A DNA stretch of 15,924 nucleotides from an uncultured Verrucomicrobiae bacterium (GCA_937898895.1 CALDKL010000526.1:1-15924), one strand, 5' to 3'; counted from the first letter of the stretch, positions 7,107-15,553 are shown. Notes: generated by a model not told the origin, from the letters alone. Translations and numbers: made by a program.

Positions 7107-7325
7107 TCAGCGGGTGGTTTTCTTGGTGTGATAGTCGTTCTGATGTCCCGTGGACTTGCTACCGCTCTTCTTCGCTGCTTTCAGGCGAGCCGCCTGCCGT
7201 TCCTTTTGGAATTGTGACAGTCCGGGGATGTTGTCGGTGGGGCCAGCGGCACGACTGTAAGGCGCGGAGATGGCAAGCCCAACGGCAGTGATGATGATGG
7301 CGATGATGGCGGGTTGTTTATTCAT
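7107..7325 (-). CDS. small exported basic protein of unknown function
   Basis: The 72-aa product begins with MNKQPAIIAIIITAVGLAIS, a signal peptide with likely cleavage after Ala27 (YSRA-AG). The mature part of about 45 residues is short, polar and strongly basic (KERQAARLKAAKKSGSK, then HTKKTTR), with two histidines and no cysteine. I recognise no family. Its leader is A-rich (CCCAAAACAAAAAACAAAA just before the ATG) and resembles the leader of the histidine-repeat gene. It lies between the cus-type operon and the YHS-like gene, all on the same strand, and no clear terminator separates it from either. A metal role is only suggested by context. Confidence 0.6.
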   Translation of the reverse strand: MNKQPAIIAIIITAVGLAISAPYSRAAGPTDNIPGLSQFQKERQAARLKAAKKSGSKSTGHQNDYHTKKTTR

Positions 7326-7381
7326 TTTTGTTTTTTGTTTTGGGTTTTTGAAGGGTTGCTTTTAGTAAGGCAACTCCACAT

Positions 7382-7408
7382 GGGTAAACGCCGGAAGGCG
7401 TTCAACCC
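7382..7408. other. short stem-loop in the 7326-7533 gap
   Basis: AACGCC and GGCGTT (7387-7402) close a GGAA loop, extended outward by GGGT/ACCC after a small internal loop. It sits between the end of the propeller gene and the start of the 72-aa gene. T-rich sequence follows only about 10 bases later on the plus strand, so it is not a convincing terminator in either direction. The rest of this gap shows no gene. Confidence 0.3.
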
Positions 7409-7533
7409 CTCTAGGAATTTTTATATTGTTAATGCCATCGAAAATGCCGACATCTCCCTGTCTCCGCAGTGAAGATGCCGCCGCGAGGTGAAGCTCAACG
7501 GCGATCCACGGGACCCGGTATCTTCGAATCCCA

Positions 7534-8652
7534 TCATTTCAGAATAACAAAGCCGCCATTAGGGTCGGCGTAGGCGGCGGGATAGCTCCACACCGGCAGG
7601 GTTTCGCCATCGCCCAAGGTGGTGACGCGCCCTTCGGGATCGAGCGTGTCCCAATGCAAAGTTCCGGCCTTCGACCAACCGGACCCGATGACGCTGGCGA
7701 TGAGCGTCTCACCTCGCGCATTCCTCGCCATGACGGGATGTTTGGCGTCGGGCGGGCCGATTTTCCGCGTGCTCTCGCCGCCATCACCCAGGATGCCGGT
7801 GACGATCTGGCCGTCGTTTTCCCACGCGGCCCGGAGCGATGATGCGGTGGGCGAAAGGCTGGCACTGCTCATCGGGCACCTCGCGACCCGCCAGTCGTCG
7901 AGCTCTTCGAGATTGCTCTTTCCAGCCTTCGTCGTGATGACCGTCATGCCGCGTTCGTCCGGTGCTGTCGCCGCGCGATAGAGCACCGTCAGGGTGTCGT
8001 CGGCGGCCAAATGGGCGCGTAGCGAGCAGCAGGCACAGACCCCGGGCTGTCCGGCATTCAGCGGGGTGGGTTCCGAGAAAGTGCGGCCATCGTCGGCAGA
8101 ATACCGCGCCCAGACGAGACGGGCGCTTTCGCCCTCCTCATCTGCCGGGGCGGCGTGCCAAACGACGGCGACATTCCCTTTTTCATTGGCGGCGATGGAG
8201 GCACCGCCATCGAGCGAGGTGGTGTCGCCCATTAGATTCTGCTGGGGGCTGAAGGCCTCCGCGCCGGGCTGGAGCCGGGCATGGAGCATGGGAGCACGCT
8301 TCATCATTTCCTTCTTTCCGCCCGTGCTGCCGTTCCAGATGACGTGCACGCTGCCATCTTTTCCCAGCGCGATCTGAGCCCCCCGGATCGTCCCGGAGGC
8401 GATGGCGGATCCCGCCTCGCTGTTCACCGTGACCGGCACGGACCAATCCACGCCATCGACCCGCCGTGTTGTGTAGCGGATGTCGCAGGACTTCGGATCG
8501 CCTTTGAGATAGACCAGATGCACGATGCCGTCTGCGGAGACGACGACCTGCGGTTGGAGGCCCGGCTCCGGCAAAGACTCGACCCGCACCTGAGCGTCGC
8601 TGCTGACGGTGATGAACCACAAGGACGAGAGAAAGAGGAGGAGTCGCTTCAT
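7534..8652 (-). CDS. exported sialidase-like (Asp-box) beta-propeller protein with a CxCC motif
   Basis: The 372-aa product has a signal peptide (1-20, SSDA-Q). Its sequence is that of a beta-propeller of the sialidase/BNR type. Repeated blade-like units include VVSADGIVHLVYLKG (37-51), IALGKDGSVHVIWNG (94-108) and IAANEKGNVAVVWHA (153-167). A clear Asp box, SADDGRTF, lies at 185-192. I do not see a convincing set of catalytic arginines for sialidase activity, so a binding or scaffold role is more likely. A compact CACC at 206-209 (GVCACCSLRA), with Cys56 and Cys259 elsewhere, may hold metal or disulfides. It is the last gene of the cus-type operon, starting 24 nt after cusA, so it is probably an accessory periplasmic part of the efflux system. 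No Shine-Dalgarno sequence is visible. The fold is confident; the function is unknown. Confidence 0.8.
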   Translation of the reverse strand: MKRLLLFLSSLWFITVSSDAQVRVESLPEPGLQPQVVVSADGIVHLVYLKGDPKSCDIRYTTRRVDGVDWSVPVTVNSEAGSAIASGTIRGAQIALGKDGSVHVIWNGSTGGKKEMMKRAPMLHARLQPGAEAFSPQQNLMGDTTSLDGGASIAANEKGNVAVVWHAAPADEEGESARLVWARYSADDGRTFSEPTPLNAGQPGVCACCSLRAHLAADDTLTVLYRAATAPDERGMTVITTKAGKSNLEELDDWRVARCPMSSASLSPTASSLRAAWENDGQIVTGILGDGGESTRKIGPPDAKHPVMARNARGETLIASVIGSGWSKAGTLHWDTLDPEGRVTTLGDGETLPVWSYPAAYADPNGGFVILK

Positions 8653-8676
8653 GGAGGAGGGGCTGGTTTGGTATTA

Positions 8677-11600
8677 TCATTTCCCGAGAGACTCGTGGAG
8701 CGAGCCCTTCTTGAACTCGCGCCCGCGCAGCCAGAGGAAGATCACGGGCGTGACGATGAGGATGTGGACGAGGCTGGAGATCATTCCGCCAATCACTGGG
8801 GTGGCGAGCGGTTTCATCACTTCGGCCCCCTGCCGGTGGCTCCACATGATGGGGAGCAGGGACGCGACGATGGTGGCGACGGTCATGACCTTGGGACGGA
8901 GACGAAGGCGAGCCCCATCCTTCACGGCCTGGACGAGATCCTCGTAGGTGAAGGCGCTCCCGAGTTTCGCCATGCGGTTTTTCACGGTTTCCTCGAGATA
9001 GACGACCATGACGACACCGGTTTGGACGGCCGTGCCGAAGAGGGCGATGTATCCGACCCAGACCGCTCCGTTGAAATTGTAGCCGAGGAGCTTCTGCAGG
9101 AGAACGCCGCCGCTCAGGGCAAAGGGGACCGCGAGCATCACGTGAGCGGCCTCGAGAGCGCTGTGATAAACGATGTAGAGGAGCACAAAGATGATGAGCA
9201 GGACGATGGGGAAAACGACCTGCATCGTCTGCACAAAGCGGCGCTGGTTTTCATACTCGCCGGTCATCTTGTAGGTCATGCCCTCCCAGTCTATGGTCTT
9301 GAGTTTCTCCTCGACCTCCTGGACAAAACCCCCGAGATCGCGGTCCTGCACATTGGCCTGCACGTAGGAACGTAGTCGCCCGTTTTCGCTCGCGATTTCA
9401 TTCGCTCCGACCTCGCGGGTGATCTGCGCGACCATGCCGAGCGGAATGTAGGTGACGGGCGTGTCGCCTTTCTCCGGGGTCGTTCCGGCCGTGGCACCGG
9501 CAGCGCCACCCCCTCCCATCCCGCCGCCGCCCATCGCCGCCCCGCCCGAGGCTGCCATGCCCGCCCCCGAGGTCACGAGGATACTGCTGAGTTCTTCGAT
9601 GTCGTCGCGCTCGCTCCGCTGCACACGGATCTGGATGGGGAAACGCTGGCGCCCCTCGATCGTGGTGCTGACATTCTTGCCGCCGATGGAGATTTCCACG
9701 GCGTCGAGCACATCCTTGGCGCTGAGTCCGTAGCGGGCCATGGCCTGCCTATCCACCTTGATGTTCAGGTAGGGTTTGCCCTGCACACGCGAGGGTGAGA
9801 CGCCCGCCGCGCCGTCGATCGTGTTGATCAGTTTTTCGACCTCGAAGGCCTTCTGCTGGATCTTGTCGAGATTGTCGCCATAGATCTTCACGCCGACCTG
9901 CGCCCGGATGCCGGTGTAGAGCATGAGGATACGGTTTTCGATCGGCTGGAGAAAGGCGGGCACATAGCCGGGCACCTCCTTCATTTTCTCGGTCAGCTCG
10001 GCCTTGAGCTTCTCCACCGTCATGCCCTCGCGCCACGCGGGATTGCGCTTCATCCGCCAGCGCCCGTTCGGAATGTATTCGGGCTTGAGCATGATGGTCG
10101 TCTCCAGCATCTCGGTGGGAGCGGGATCGGTCGCGGTTTCGAAACGACCCAGTTTCCCGGCGACCGAAGCGACCTCGGGAGTGGCGGCCATGACCTTGTC
10201 CTGCCACGACATGACCCGCTGAATTTCCGTGAGCCCCGTCTTCGGCATCATCACCGGCATGTAGAGCAGACTGCCTTCGTTGAGCGGCGGCATGAACTCT
10301 TTGCCAAAGCCGGAGACGGCATCGGCGATGTGAGGGTGACCGGCGTCACGGATTTTTTTGACGACGGCCCCCGGCAGGCCGAAGGCGGTCAGCAAAGCAA
10401 ACGCGAGGATGAGCATGGCTGCGGCGATGACGGTTTTGCGGTGGTCGAGCGCCCAGTTGAGTGAGGGTTCGTAGATCCGGAGCAGGAACTTCATCACGAT
10501 GTTGTGTTCCTCCGAATGAAACGGCCCTCGCACGAGGAGCGAGCAAAGCACGGGAACCAGGGTCACGGCGAGCAGGGTCGAGCCTATCATCGCGAAGGTC
10601 TTGGTGAAGGCGAGCGGGTGGAACAGTTTCCCTTCCTGTCCGGTCAGGGCAAAAACCGGCACGAAGGCGAGGATGATGATGGCCATCGCAAAGAAGATCG
10701 GTCGACCCACCTGCGTGCATGCGACGAGGGTGACGTCCCAGGTCTCTTTCGAATCGAGCCGGCCACCCTTCTTCTGCTCGGCTTCCTCGCAATGTCGAAT
10801 CACATTCTCGGTCACGACGATGGCCGCATCGACGAGGACGCCGATGGCGATGGCGATGCCGGTGAGGGACATGATGTTGCTCGTGATGCCGAACTCTTTC
10901 ATCAGCGTGAAAGAGATCAGGATGGAGATGGGAAGCGGGAGCGTGACGATGAGGATGCTGCGGAAATGCCAGAGAAAAATGATGTGCGCGAGGGTCACGA
11001 GGATGAACTCCTCGAAGAGCGCGTGTTTCAGCGTGCCGATGGTGTTGTCGATCAACTCGCTGCGGTCGTAGAAGGGCTTGATCGTGACCCCGGGCGGAAG
11101 ACTCGGCGCAATCTGCGCGATCTTCTCTTTGACCCGCTCGATCACGGCTTTCGCGTTTTCACCGGTGCGCATGACGACGGTGCCTCCCACGGCCTCGTGT
11201 CCGTTGAGGTCGAGGGCACCGCGGCGGAAGTCGCCGCCGATCTGCACCGTGGCGATGTCCTTCAGATAAATCGGTGTGCCCTCCATCGCCTTCACCGTGA
11301 CGAGTTCGAGGTCCTCCGGGCCGGTCACCAGGCCGATGCCGCGCAGGACGAACTCGGCTCCGTTCTCCTCGACGACTTTGCCGCCGACATTGAGATTGGC
11401 GTTCTGCACCGCCGTCATCACCTCCATCAGCGTGACCTTCGCCATGCGCATCTTCGTCGAGTTCAGTTCGACCTGATACTGCTTCACAAATCCACCGATG
11501 CTGGCGACTTCGGCGACGCCCTGGACGCTCGCGAGCTCGTAGCGGATCTGCCAGTCCTGTAGCGAGCGCAGTTGCGCGAGGTCGTAGCCTCCGTCGGGCG

Positions 11601-12051
11601 CTTTGGCGGGATCGACCTCGAGGTAGTATTGGTAGACCCACCCGAGACCCGAGGCATCGGGACCGAGCTGCGGTTTCACTCCCTCCGGCATCGCCCCCTG
11701 GAGGTAGTTCAATCGCTCGAGAACACGGGTTCTGGCGAAATAGGTGTCGATCTTGTCATCGAAGATGACGGTGATCAGCGAGAAGCCGAACATGGAGGTC
11801 GCCCGCACTTCCTTCACCCCCGTGAGGCCCTGCAACCCGGTCGAGAGGGGAAAGGTGACCTGATCCTCGACCTCCTGCGGGCTCCGGCCCATGAAGTCGG
11901 CATAGACGAGGACCTGGTTCTCGGTGAGGTCGGGAATGGCATCGACCGGAGTGAGATAGATGGCACGGACCCCCATCGCAACGAGGAGCAATCCGCCGCA
12001 GGCTACGAGGAACCGGTTTTTCAGGCTCCAGTGAATGATTCCCTCGATCAT
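8677..12051 (-). CDS. cusA: CusA-type heavy-metal RND efflux pump
   Basis: The 1124-aa product is the inner-membrane proton-driven pump of a tripartite Cu(I)/Ag(I) exporter. The HME-RND pattern is complete: N-terminal helix, two periplasmic loops and 12 membrane segments. The proton-relay helix GVLVDAAIVVTEN (404-416) contains Asp408. Methionines Met598 (LLYMP), Met648 (PTEMLETT) and Met710 (NRILMLYTGI) align by context with the E. coli CusA triad that binds Cu/Ag, supporting monovalent metal. An unusual Gly/Ala/Met-rich insert occupies about 827-863 in a periplasmic region. The start codon overlaps the cusB stop by 4 bases (ATGA), so translation is coupled. It is slightly longer than E. coli CusA because of the insert and an extra stretch near 655-675. 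Downstream is the propeller gene. Confidence 0.95.
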   Translation of the reverse strand: MIEGIIHWSLKNRFLVACGGLLLVAMGVRAIYLTPVDAIPDLTENQVLVYADFMGRSPQEVEDQVTFPLSTGLQGLTGVKEVRATSMFGFSLITVIFDDKIDTYFARTRVLERLNYLQGAMPEGVKPQLGPDASGLGWVYQYYLEVDPAKAPDGGYDLAQLRSLQDWQIRYELASVQGVAEVASIGGFVKQYQVELNSTKMRMAKVTLMEVMTAVQNANLNVGGKVVEENGAEFVLRGIGLVTGPEDLELVTVKAMEGTPIYLKDIATVQIGGDFRRGALDLNGHEAVGGTVVMRTGENAKAVIERVKEKIAQIAPSLPPGVTIKPFYDRSELIDNTIGTLKHALFEEFILVTLAHIIFLWHFRSILIVTLPLPISILISFTLMKEFGITSNIMSLTGIAIAIGVLVDAAIVVTENVIRHCEEAEQKKGGRLDSKETWDVTLVACTQVGRPIFFAMAIIILAFVPVFALTGQEGKLFHPLAFTKTFAMIGSTLLAVTLVPVLCSLLVRGPFHSEEHNIVMKFLLRIYEPSLNWALDHRKTVIAAAMLILAFALLTAFGLPGAVVKKIRDAGHPHIADAVSGFGKEFMPPLNEGSLLYMPVMMPKTGLTEIQRVMSWQDKVMAATPEVASVAGKLGRFETATDPAPTEMLETTIMLKPEYIPNGRWRMKRNPAWREGMTVEKLKAELTEKMKEVPGYVPAFLQPIENRILMLYTGIRAQVGVKIYGDNLDKIQQKAFEVEKLINTIDGAAGVSPSRVQGKPYLNIKVDRQAMARYGLSAKDVLDAVEISIGGKNVSTTIEGRQRFPIQIRVQRSERDDIEELSSILVTSGAGMAASGGAAMGGGGMGGGGAAGATAGTTPEKGDTPVTYIPLGMVAQITREVGANEIASENGRLRSYVQANVQDRDLGGFVQEVEEKLKTIDWEGMTYKMTGEYENQRRFVQTMQVVFPIVLLIIFVLLYIVYHSALEAAHVMLAVPFALSGGVLLQKLLGYNFNGAVWVGYIALFGTAVQTGVVMVVYLEETVKNRMAKLGSAFTYEDLVQAVKDGARLRLRPKVMTVATIVASLLPIMWSHRQGAEVMKPLATPVIGGMISSLVHILIVTPVIFLWLRGREFKKGSLHESLGK

Positions 12052-13763
12052 GGCTTAACGGCTCCTCTCTTGATCTCGCTGGCACAGTCCAGCATTTCCG
12101 CACCGAAGAACGGATTCTGCCCGTCCCGGCCGTGGGTCTGAATCCAGCGGCCCTTCTTCGGAGCGCCGGGGATCGCCTGGTCCACCATGCCGCATTCCCA
12201 GACATCGAATTCAGGCGCCGCCGGCGTCAACCGCAGAGGCTCGAGGACGGTGGTGGCCGCGAGGGTGAACTTGTGGAAGGCGACCCGGGCCGACTGAATG
12301 TCTTCGAAGCCGTGGAAATGCATGGACTCCTCCAGCGCATCCAGGGTCTCCAGGGTGCTTTCCGGAGAACGCAGCGCTTTGACGAGCGAACCCGTTGTTT
12401 CCATCGTCGGCTCGCTGGCCTTGTTGAAGGCGGCGAGATCATCGGCGGCGAGTGCCGCCGCCATCGCATCCGCGACTTTGACAAACTCGACGATCGCCTG
12501 TTTCTGCGGTTCACTCAAGGCGGTGAGCGGCGCGGCCGTCTCCATCGGCGCCATGGGTTCCACCGGCGACATGAAAGAGCGGTTCATCTCGGCCTGCCCG
12601 TCGATGAGCAGGTTCCCGTTCGTCACCACCTTGTCACCGGCCTCGATGCCGGAGAGGATTTCCATGAGCCTGTCACCCCGCCGCCCGAGCTTGACCACGG
12701 TGCGCTCGTAGGCGCCCTCGGTCCTGTCGACATAAACGACAGCTTCGGGACCGGTCTCAATCACGGCGGACCGCGGAACCGACAGCACATCGGGTGTCTC
12801 CACCTTCAAGGCGCCGTCCGCGTAGAGCCGGTGCAGGAGAACGCGACGGCCGTTCACGAGGGGGTTGGGTAGTTCGACGCGCACCTTGGTCGAACGGGTC
12901 GTCTCGTCAAAATTCGGATCGATGAACGTGATTTTGCCCTCGAAGGACTCTCCCGGCAGGGACGGGGTCGTCACCGTCACACTCTGTCCGATCTGAATCC
13001 ACGGCATGTCCTGCTCATAGGCGAGGAACAGGAACCACATTGTGGAGAAGTCGGCGATTTCGAAAAGCGGGTCGCCCTCCTTGACGTACTGACCTTCATA
13101 GACATTTTGCGCCACGACCGTTCCGCTGACCGGGGCGAGAATCTGTGAGGTGAGCGCGTCCCCGGGCTTTTGATCGAGTTCCGCAATCTGCGCCGGGGTG
13201 AGACCCATCTGCTGAAGGCGCAGGGCGGTGTTCTTCTTCAACTCTCCGGTGAGCTGGCGATATTCACGCTCGGACTGGAGGAGCGACGGGCTGTAGAACT
13301 CCGCCAGCGGCTGACCCTCCGTCACCTCTGCACCCACGAAGTTCACCTGCAGCTTCTGGATCCGTCCGTCGATGTAGGCGGAAAGCACACGGTGACGGCT
13401 CGCGTTGTCGTCGATCATGCCGGCCACCGGGAGCGTCCTAGTCAGAGGCTGCACTTTGGCCTCCGCCGTCTCGACATGAAGCACCTGGATCTGCGTCTGG
13501 GTGAGGGAGACGAAGTCCCCGCTGGACGCTTCGAGTCCCTTCTCTCCCTCGTAGACGGGCGTGAGGGCCATGCCGCAGATCGTGCAGCGGCCCGGCTTGT
13601 CGCTCTTCACCCAGGGGTGCATCGCGCTCTGGTAGTAGAGCACCTTGCGCTCGCCGGACGAACCTTCGGCTCCCGAGGAGGAACCTCCTCCGAAGTTGCC
13701 GCGTAGAAACCATCCCGCGGCGAGTGCGGCGATGACGATGAGAATGGTGATGAAATGTTTCAT
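12048..13763 (-). CDS. cusB: CusB-type adaptor with N-terminal HMBD and C-terminal DUF3347-like domain
   Basis: The 571-aa membrane fusion protein links the RND pump to the outer-membrane factor. An N-terminal helix (4-20) anchors it. An HMBD follows (44-72: SAMHP, then CTICGMALTP). The adaptor core includes the barrel-sandwich segments VLSAYIDGRIQKL (126-138) and ILAPVSGTVVAQNVYEGQYV (208-227) around a short helical hairpin, then beta-barrel and membrane-proximal parts to about 390. A Met-rich linker (Met393, 398, 404, 407) leads to a C-terminal domain (about 415-571) with MHFHGF, Cys524 in WECGMVD, NPFFGAEMLDC and C560. This pattern matches DUF3347. Start: 55 further in-frame codons upstream overlap the tolC gene and are not signal-like, so the ATG at 13763 is used; an AGGA lies about 12 bases before it. 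It starts 5 nt after the upstream gene. Confidence 0.93.
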   Translation of the reverse strand: MKHFITILIVIAALAAGWFLRGNFGGGSSSGAEGSSGERKVLYYQSAMHPWVKSDKPGRCTICGMALTPVYEGEKGLEASSGDFVSLTQTQIQVLHVETAEAKVQPLTRTLPVAGMIDDNASRHRVLSAYIDGRIQKLQVNFVGAEVTEGQPLAEFYSPSLLQSEREYRQLTGELKKNTALRLQQMGLTPAQIAELDQKPGDALTSQILAPVSGTVVAQNVYEGQYVKEGDPLFEIADFSTMWFLFLAYEQDMPWIQIGQSVTVTTPSLPGESFEGKITFIDPNFDETTRSTKVRVELPNPLVNGRRVLLHRLYADGALKVETPDVLSVPRSAVIETGPEAVVYVDRTEGAYERTVVKLGRRGDRLMEILSGIEAGDKVVTNGNLLIDGQAEMNRSFMSPVEPMAPMETAAPLTALSEPQKQAIVEFVKVADAMAAALAADDLAAFNKASEPTMETTGSLVKALRSPESTLETLDALEESMHFHGFEDIQSARVAFHKFTLAATTVLEPLRLTPAAPEFDVWECGMVDQAIPGAPKKGRWIQTHGRDGQNPFFGAEMLDCASEIKRGAVKP

Positions 13764-13768
13764 GGGTT

Positions 13769-15031
13769 TTATTTTCCTGGCTTCTGGAGATGGCCGCCGG
13801 TGATGGCGATGAGTGCCTGATCGGCGACGTGGCGGGAGGCGAGCGCCCGCTTCTGCTCCGCCTGTGCGTCGAGGAGGAGGCGGCGGGCATCGAGCACCTC
13901 GAGCAGGGTCGCCTTGGAGGAAACCCAAGCGTTCTGCGTGGTCTCGACCGCTTTCTCGGTCTTCGGCAGCACTTCCTCCGAATACGAATCGAAGAGTTCC
14001 TGGTTGTTCTGCGCCTCGGTGATGAGGGTGATGAGCTGGGTGTAGAGTTCGCGCTGCTGGGCGGCGAGATCGCCGAGAGTGGCGTCGCGCAGATTTTCGG
14101 CACGATCGATGTCGGCCTGATAGACCGAACGATTGAACCAGGGGAGCGTCACTCTCACGGCAAACATCGCATCGCGGAAATCTCCGCCCGAGTAGGTGTT
14201 GGTCTCGACCCCGACGGAGATCACCGGCTTTCGCTTTTCTCGCGCTGCGTCCGCTTCCGCCTGCGCCCCCTCCGCCTGATGTCGCATCGCGGCGAGCTGC
14301 GGATTGTTTTGCTCCAGTCGCTCGCGCAGGGCGATAGCATTGGTCAGCCGGGAAGGATTGTTGTCCAGAGCCAGAGCGCTGATCGCTGTGTCGGTGGAAC
14401 GGCTCAGGAGAAGATTCAGGGTAGCGGCATACTGGAGGCGCTGTCGTTTCAAGGAAGCGAGGTTCTGGGTGCGCAGGGCGAGTTCACTCTCCAGACGCAA
14501 CGATTCCGTGGCTGAGGCATCGGGATTCTTCGCCCTTTCCCCGGCGATCCCGACAATGGTTTTCAACCAGTCAAGATTCTCGCTCTGCAGGCGGATCAAC
14601 TCATCCGCCAAGGCCAGCTCCAGCACCGTCTGCCCGACCGTGAGACCCAGTTCGGCTTCGGTTTGCTGTCGTGTCGCCTGCCGCACTTGCTGCTCGGCGG
14701 TCGCACGGCGCTTCTCTGCCCTGAAGAGCCCCTTGCGCGGGAGCATCTGGTCCAGACCCACCATGATGTCGCCGTCGTCCATGCGCATCGAGCGTCGCGC
14801 GGCCGTGGCTCCCAAGCCCAGTTGCGGATCCTCCCAAAGGCGAACCGCATTGATCGCTGAGTTGGCGGCTTGTGACCGCGCCTCGGCCGCTTCGATCGAA
14901 GGGTGGGAGGCGACGGCCTCCCCGATCAGCCGCTTGATGTATTCGGGAGTGACCCGGGTCGGGGAATCGTCGGCCTGCGCCGACACGGCCAGGAGCAGTG
15001 CCACGAAGTGGATTCTTAGAAACGTATGCAT
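13769..15031 (-). CDS. TolC-family outer-membrane factor of the Cus-type pump
   Basis: The 420-aa product is the outer-membrane channel that completes the tripartite exporter (CusC role). It has a signal peptide (1-20, SAQA-DD) without a lipobox cysteine, so it is probably not lipidated, unlike E. coli CusC. Two long heptad-rich helical repeats are visible: about 130-205 (ELGLTVGQTVLELA through SLKRQRLQYA) and 310-405 (AENLRDATLG through QALIAITGG). Strand-like pieces precede them (PQLGLGATAA; VISVGVETNTY; AVRVTLPWFNR), as in two OEP repeats. The ATG at 15031 is chosen over one 28 codons upstream because it starts the signal peptide. No Shine-Dalgarno sequence is seen. The next gene starts 5 nt beyond its stop; the Cys-cluster gene lies 106 nt upstream. 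Confidence 0.9.
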   Translation of the reverse strand: MHTFLRIHFVALLLAVSAQADDSPTRVTPEYIKRLIGEAVASHPSIEAAEARSQAANSAINAVRLWEDPQLGLGATAARRSMRMDDGDIMVGLDQMLPRKGLFRAEKRRATAEQQVRQATRQQTEAELGLTVGQTVLELALADELIRLQSENLDWLKTIVGIAGERAKNPDASATESLRLESELALRTQNLASLKRQRLQYAATLNLLLSRSTDTAISALALDNNPSRLTNAIALRERLEQNNPQLAAMRHQAEGAQAEADAAREKRKPVISVGVETNTYSGGDFRDAMFAVRVTLPWFNRSVYQADIDRAENLRDATLGDLAAQQRELYTQLITLITEAQNNQELFDSYSEEVLPKTEKAVETTQNAWVSSKATLLEVLDARRLLLDAQAEQKRALASRHVADQALIAITGGHLQKPGK

Positions 15032-15137
15032 GAAGAGAAAGTACAGGTGAGAGTTCGTGAGACGTGGGCGATCCCGACCCGACAACGGTCGTAGAATCGA
15101 GCGCGAAGGGCGCAATACGGCTGTCAGAGCCGTCCGA

Positions 15138-15494
15138 TCAGATCAGGATGGAGCAGAAGAGCACCGAAAGTCTGATCGACGATAGAGCCGTCAAAGGGCG
15201 AACCGCAAACTTGATCGCAAGGCCATCGGGAATGGGTTCAGGCTGACGAACGTTCGGCTCGGCAATCCAAAGAGCTGCCGGTAACAAATCCCGCCCCTGG
15301 AGAGGAGGGGAATTCACCGGAAGCGGAGCTTCGGGAGTCGAAGGGAGATCGATGCAACAACAGCCATGGGCTTCGGCGTGACAGGCGCAGGAGACCGCAC
15401 ATTTGGGACTCTCTGCGCTAAGCCCAACTCCCGACAGAGGCAGCGCCTGGGTCAGAAAGGTTAGAAGCAGCAGTGTGGCAACGAGGGCCTTCAT
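15138..15494 (-). CDS. small exported Cys/His-cluster protein heading the cus-type operon
   Basis: The 118-aa product has a signal peptide of about 27 residues (MKALVATLLLLTFLTQALPL, then SGVGLSA). Directly after it comes a dense ligand cluster: Cys32, Cys36, Cys38, His39, His43, Cys45, Cys46 and Cys47 (CAVSCACHAEAHGCCC). The rest is Pro-rich and ends in a hydrophobic tail with Cys114 (SVLFCSILI). I know no family for it. A periplasmic cluster of six cysteines and two histidines at the head of a Cu/Ag efflux operon suggests a metal sensor, buffer or chaperone that could stand in for CusF, which is absent. In-frame codons upstream to 15734 are not signal-like and cross the promoter, so the ATG at 15494 is used. 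Two short hairpins (stems ACGGCT/AGCCGT at 15117-15133 and GCGC/GCGC at 15101-15113) follow it and might tune read-through into the tolC gene. Confidence 0.75.
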   Translation of the reverse strand: MKALVATLLLLTFLTQALPLSGVGLSAESPKCAVSCACHAEAHGCCCIDLPSTPEAPLPVNSPPLQGRDLLPAALWIAEPNVRQPEPIPDGLAIKFAVRPLTALSSIRLSVLFCSILI

Positions 15495-15525
15495 GAATCG
15501 GTGAATTTCGGAACCCTGTCTTTCG

Positions 15526-15553
15526 ATGATAGGACCCGCCCTATGGAAGTCAA
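15526..15553 (-). promoter_or_regulatory. candidate sigma-70-type promoter with operator-like dyad for the cus-type operon
   Basis: On the minus strand TTGACT (15553-15548) and TATCAT (15531-15526) are spaced by 16 bases, a good vegetative promoter. Transcription would start near 15519, giving a leader of about 25 nt before the ATG at 15494. An inverted repeat ATAGG-N6-CCTAT (15544-15529) fills the spacer and touches the -10 box, where a repressor or MerR-type activator would bind. The spacing is shorter than the 19-20 bases usual for MerR-family promoters, so a repressor is more likely. No regulator gene is in the window. Confidence 0.6.

Noticed and set aside
7022..7291. 89-codon plus-strand ORF
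   Set aside because: It is mostly antisense to the 72-aa exported protein, shows no domain, and its translation looks random.
8281..9375. 364-codon plus-strand ORF rich in Asp, Glu and His
   Set aside because: It is the antisense shadow of cusA and the propeller gene, as expected in GC-rich coding DNA. The same holds for 10504-11562.
13764..13928. 55-codon N-terminal extension of cusB
   Set aside because: It overlaps the tolC-family gene and encodes an Arg/Pro-rich stretch. The ATG at 13763 gives a membrane anchor and has an AGGA upstream.
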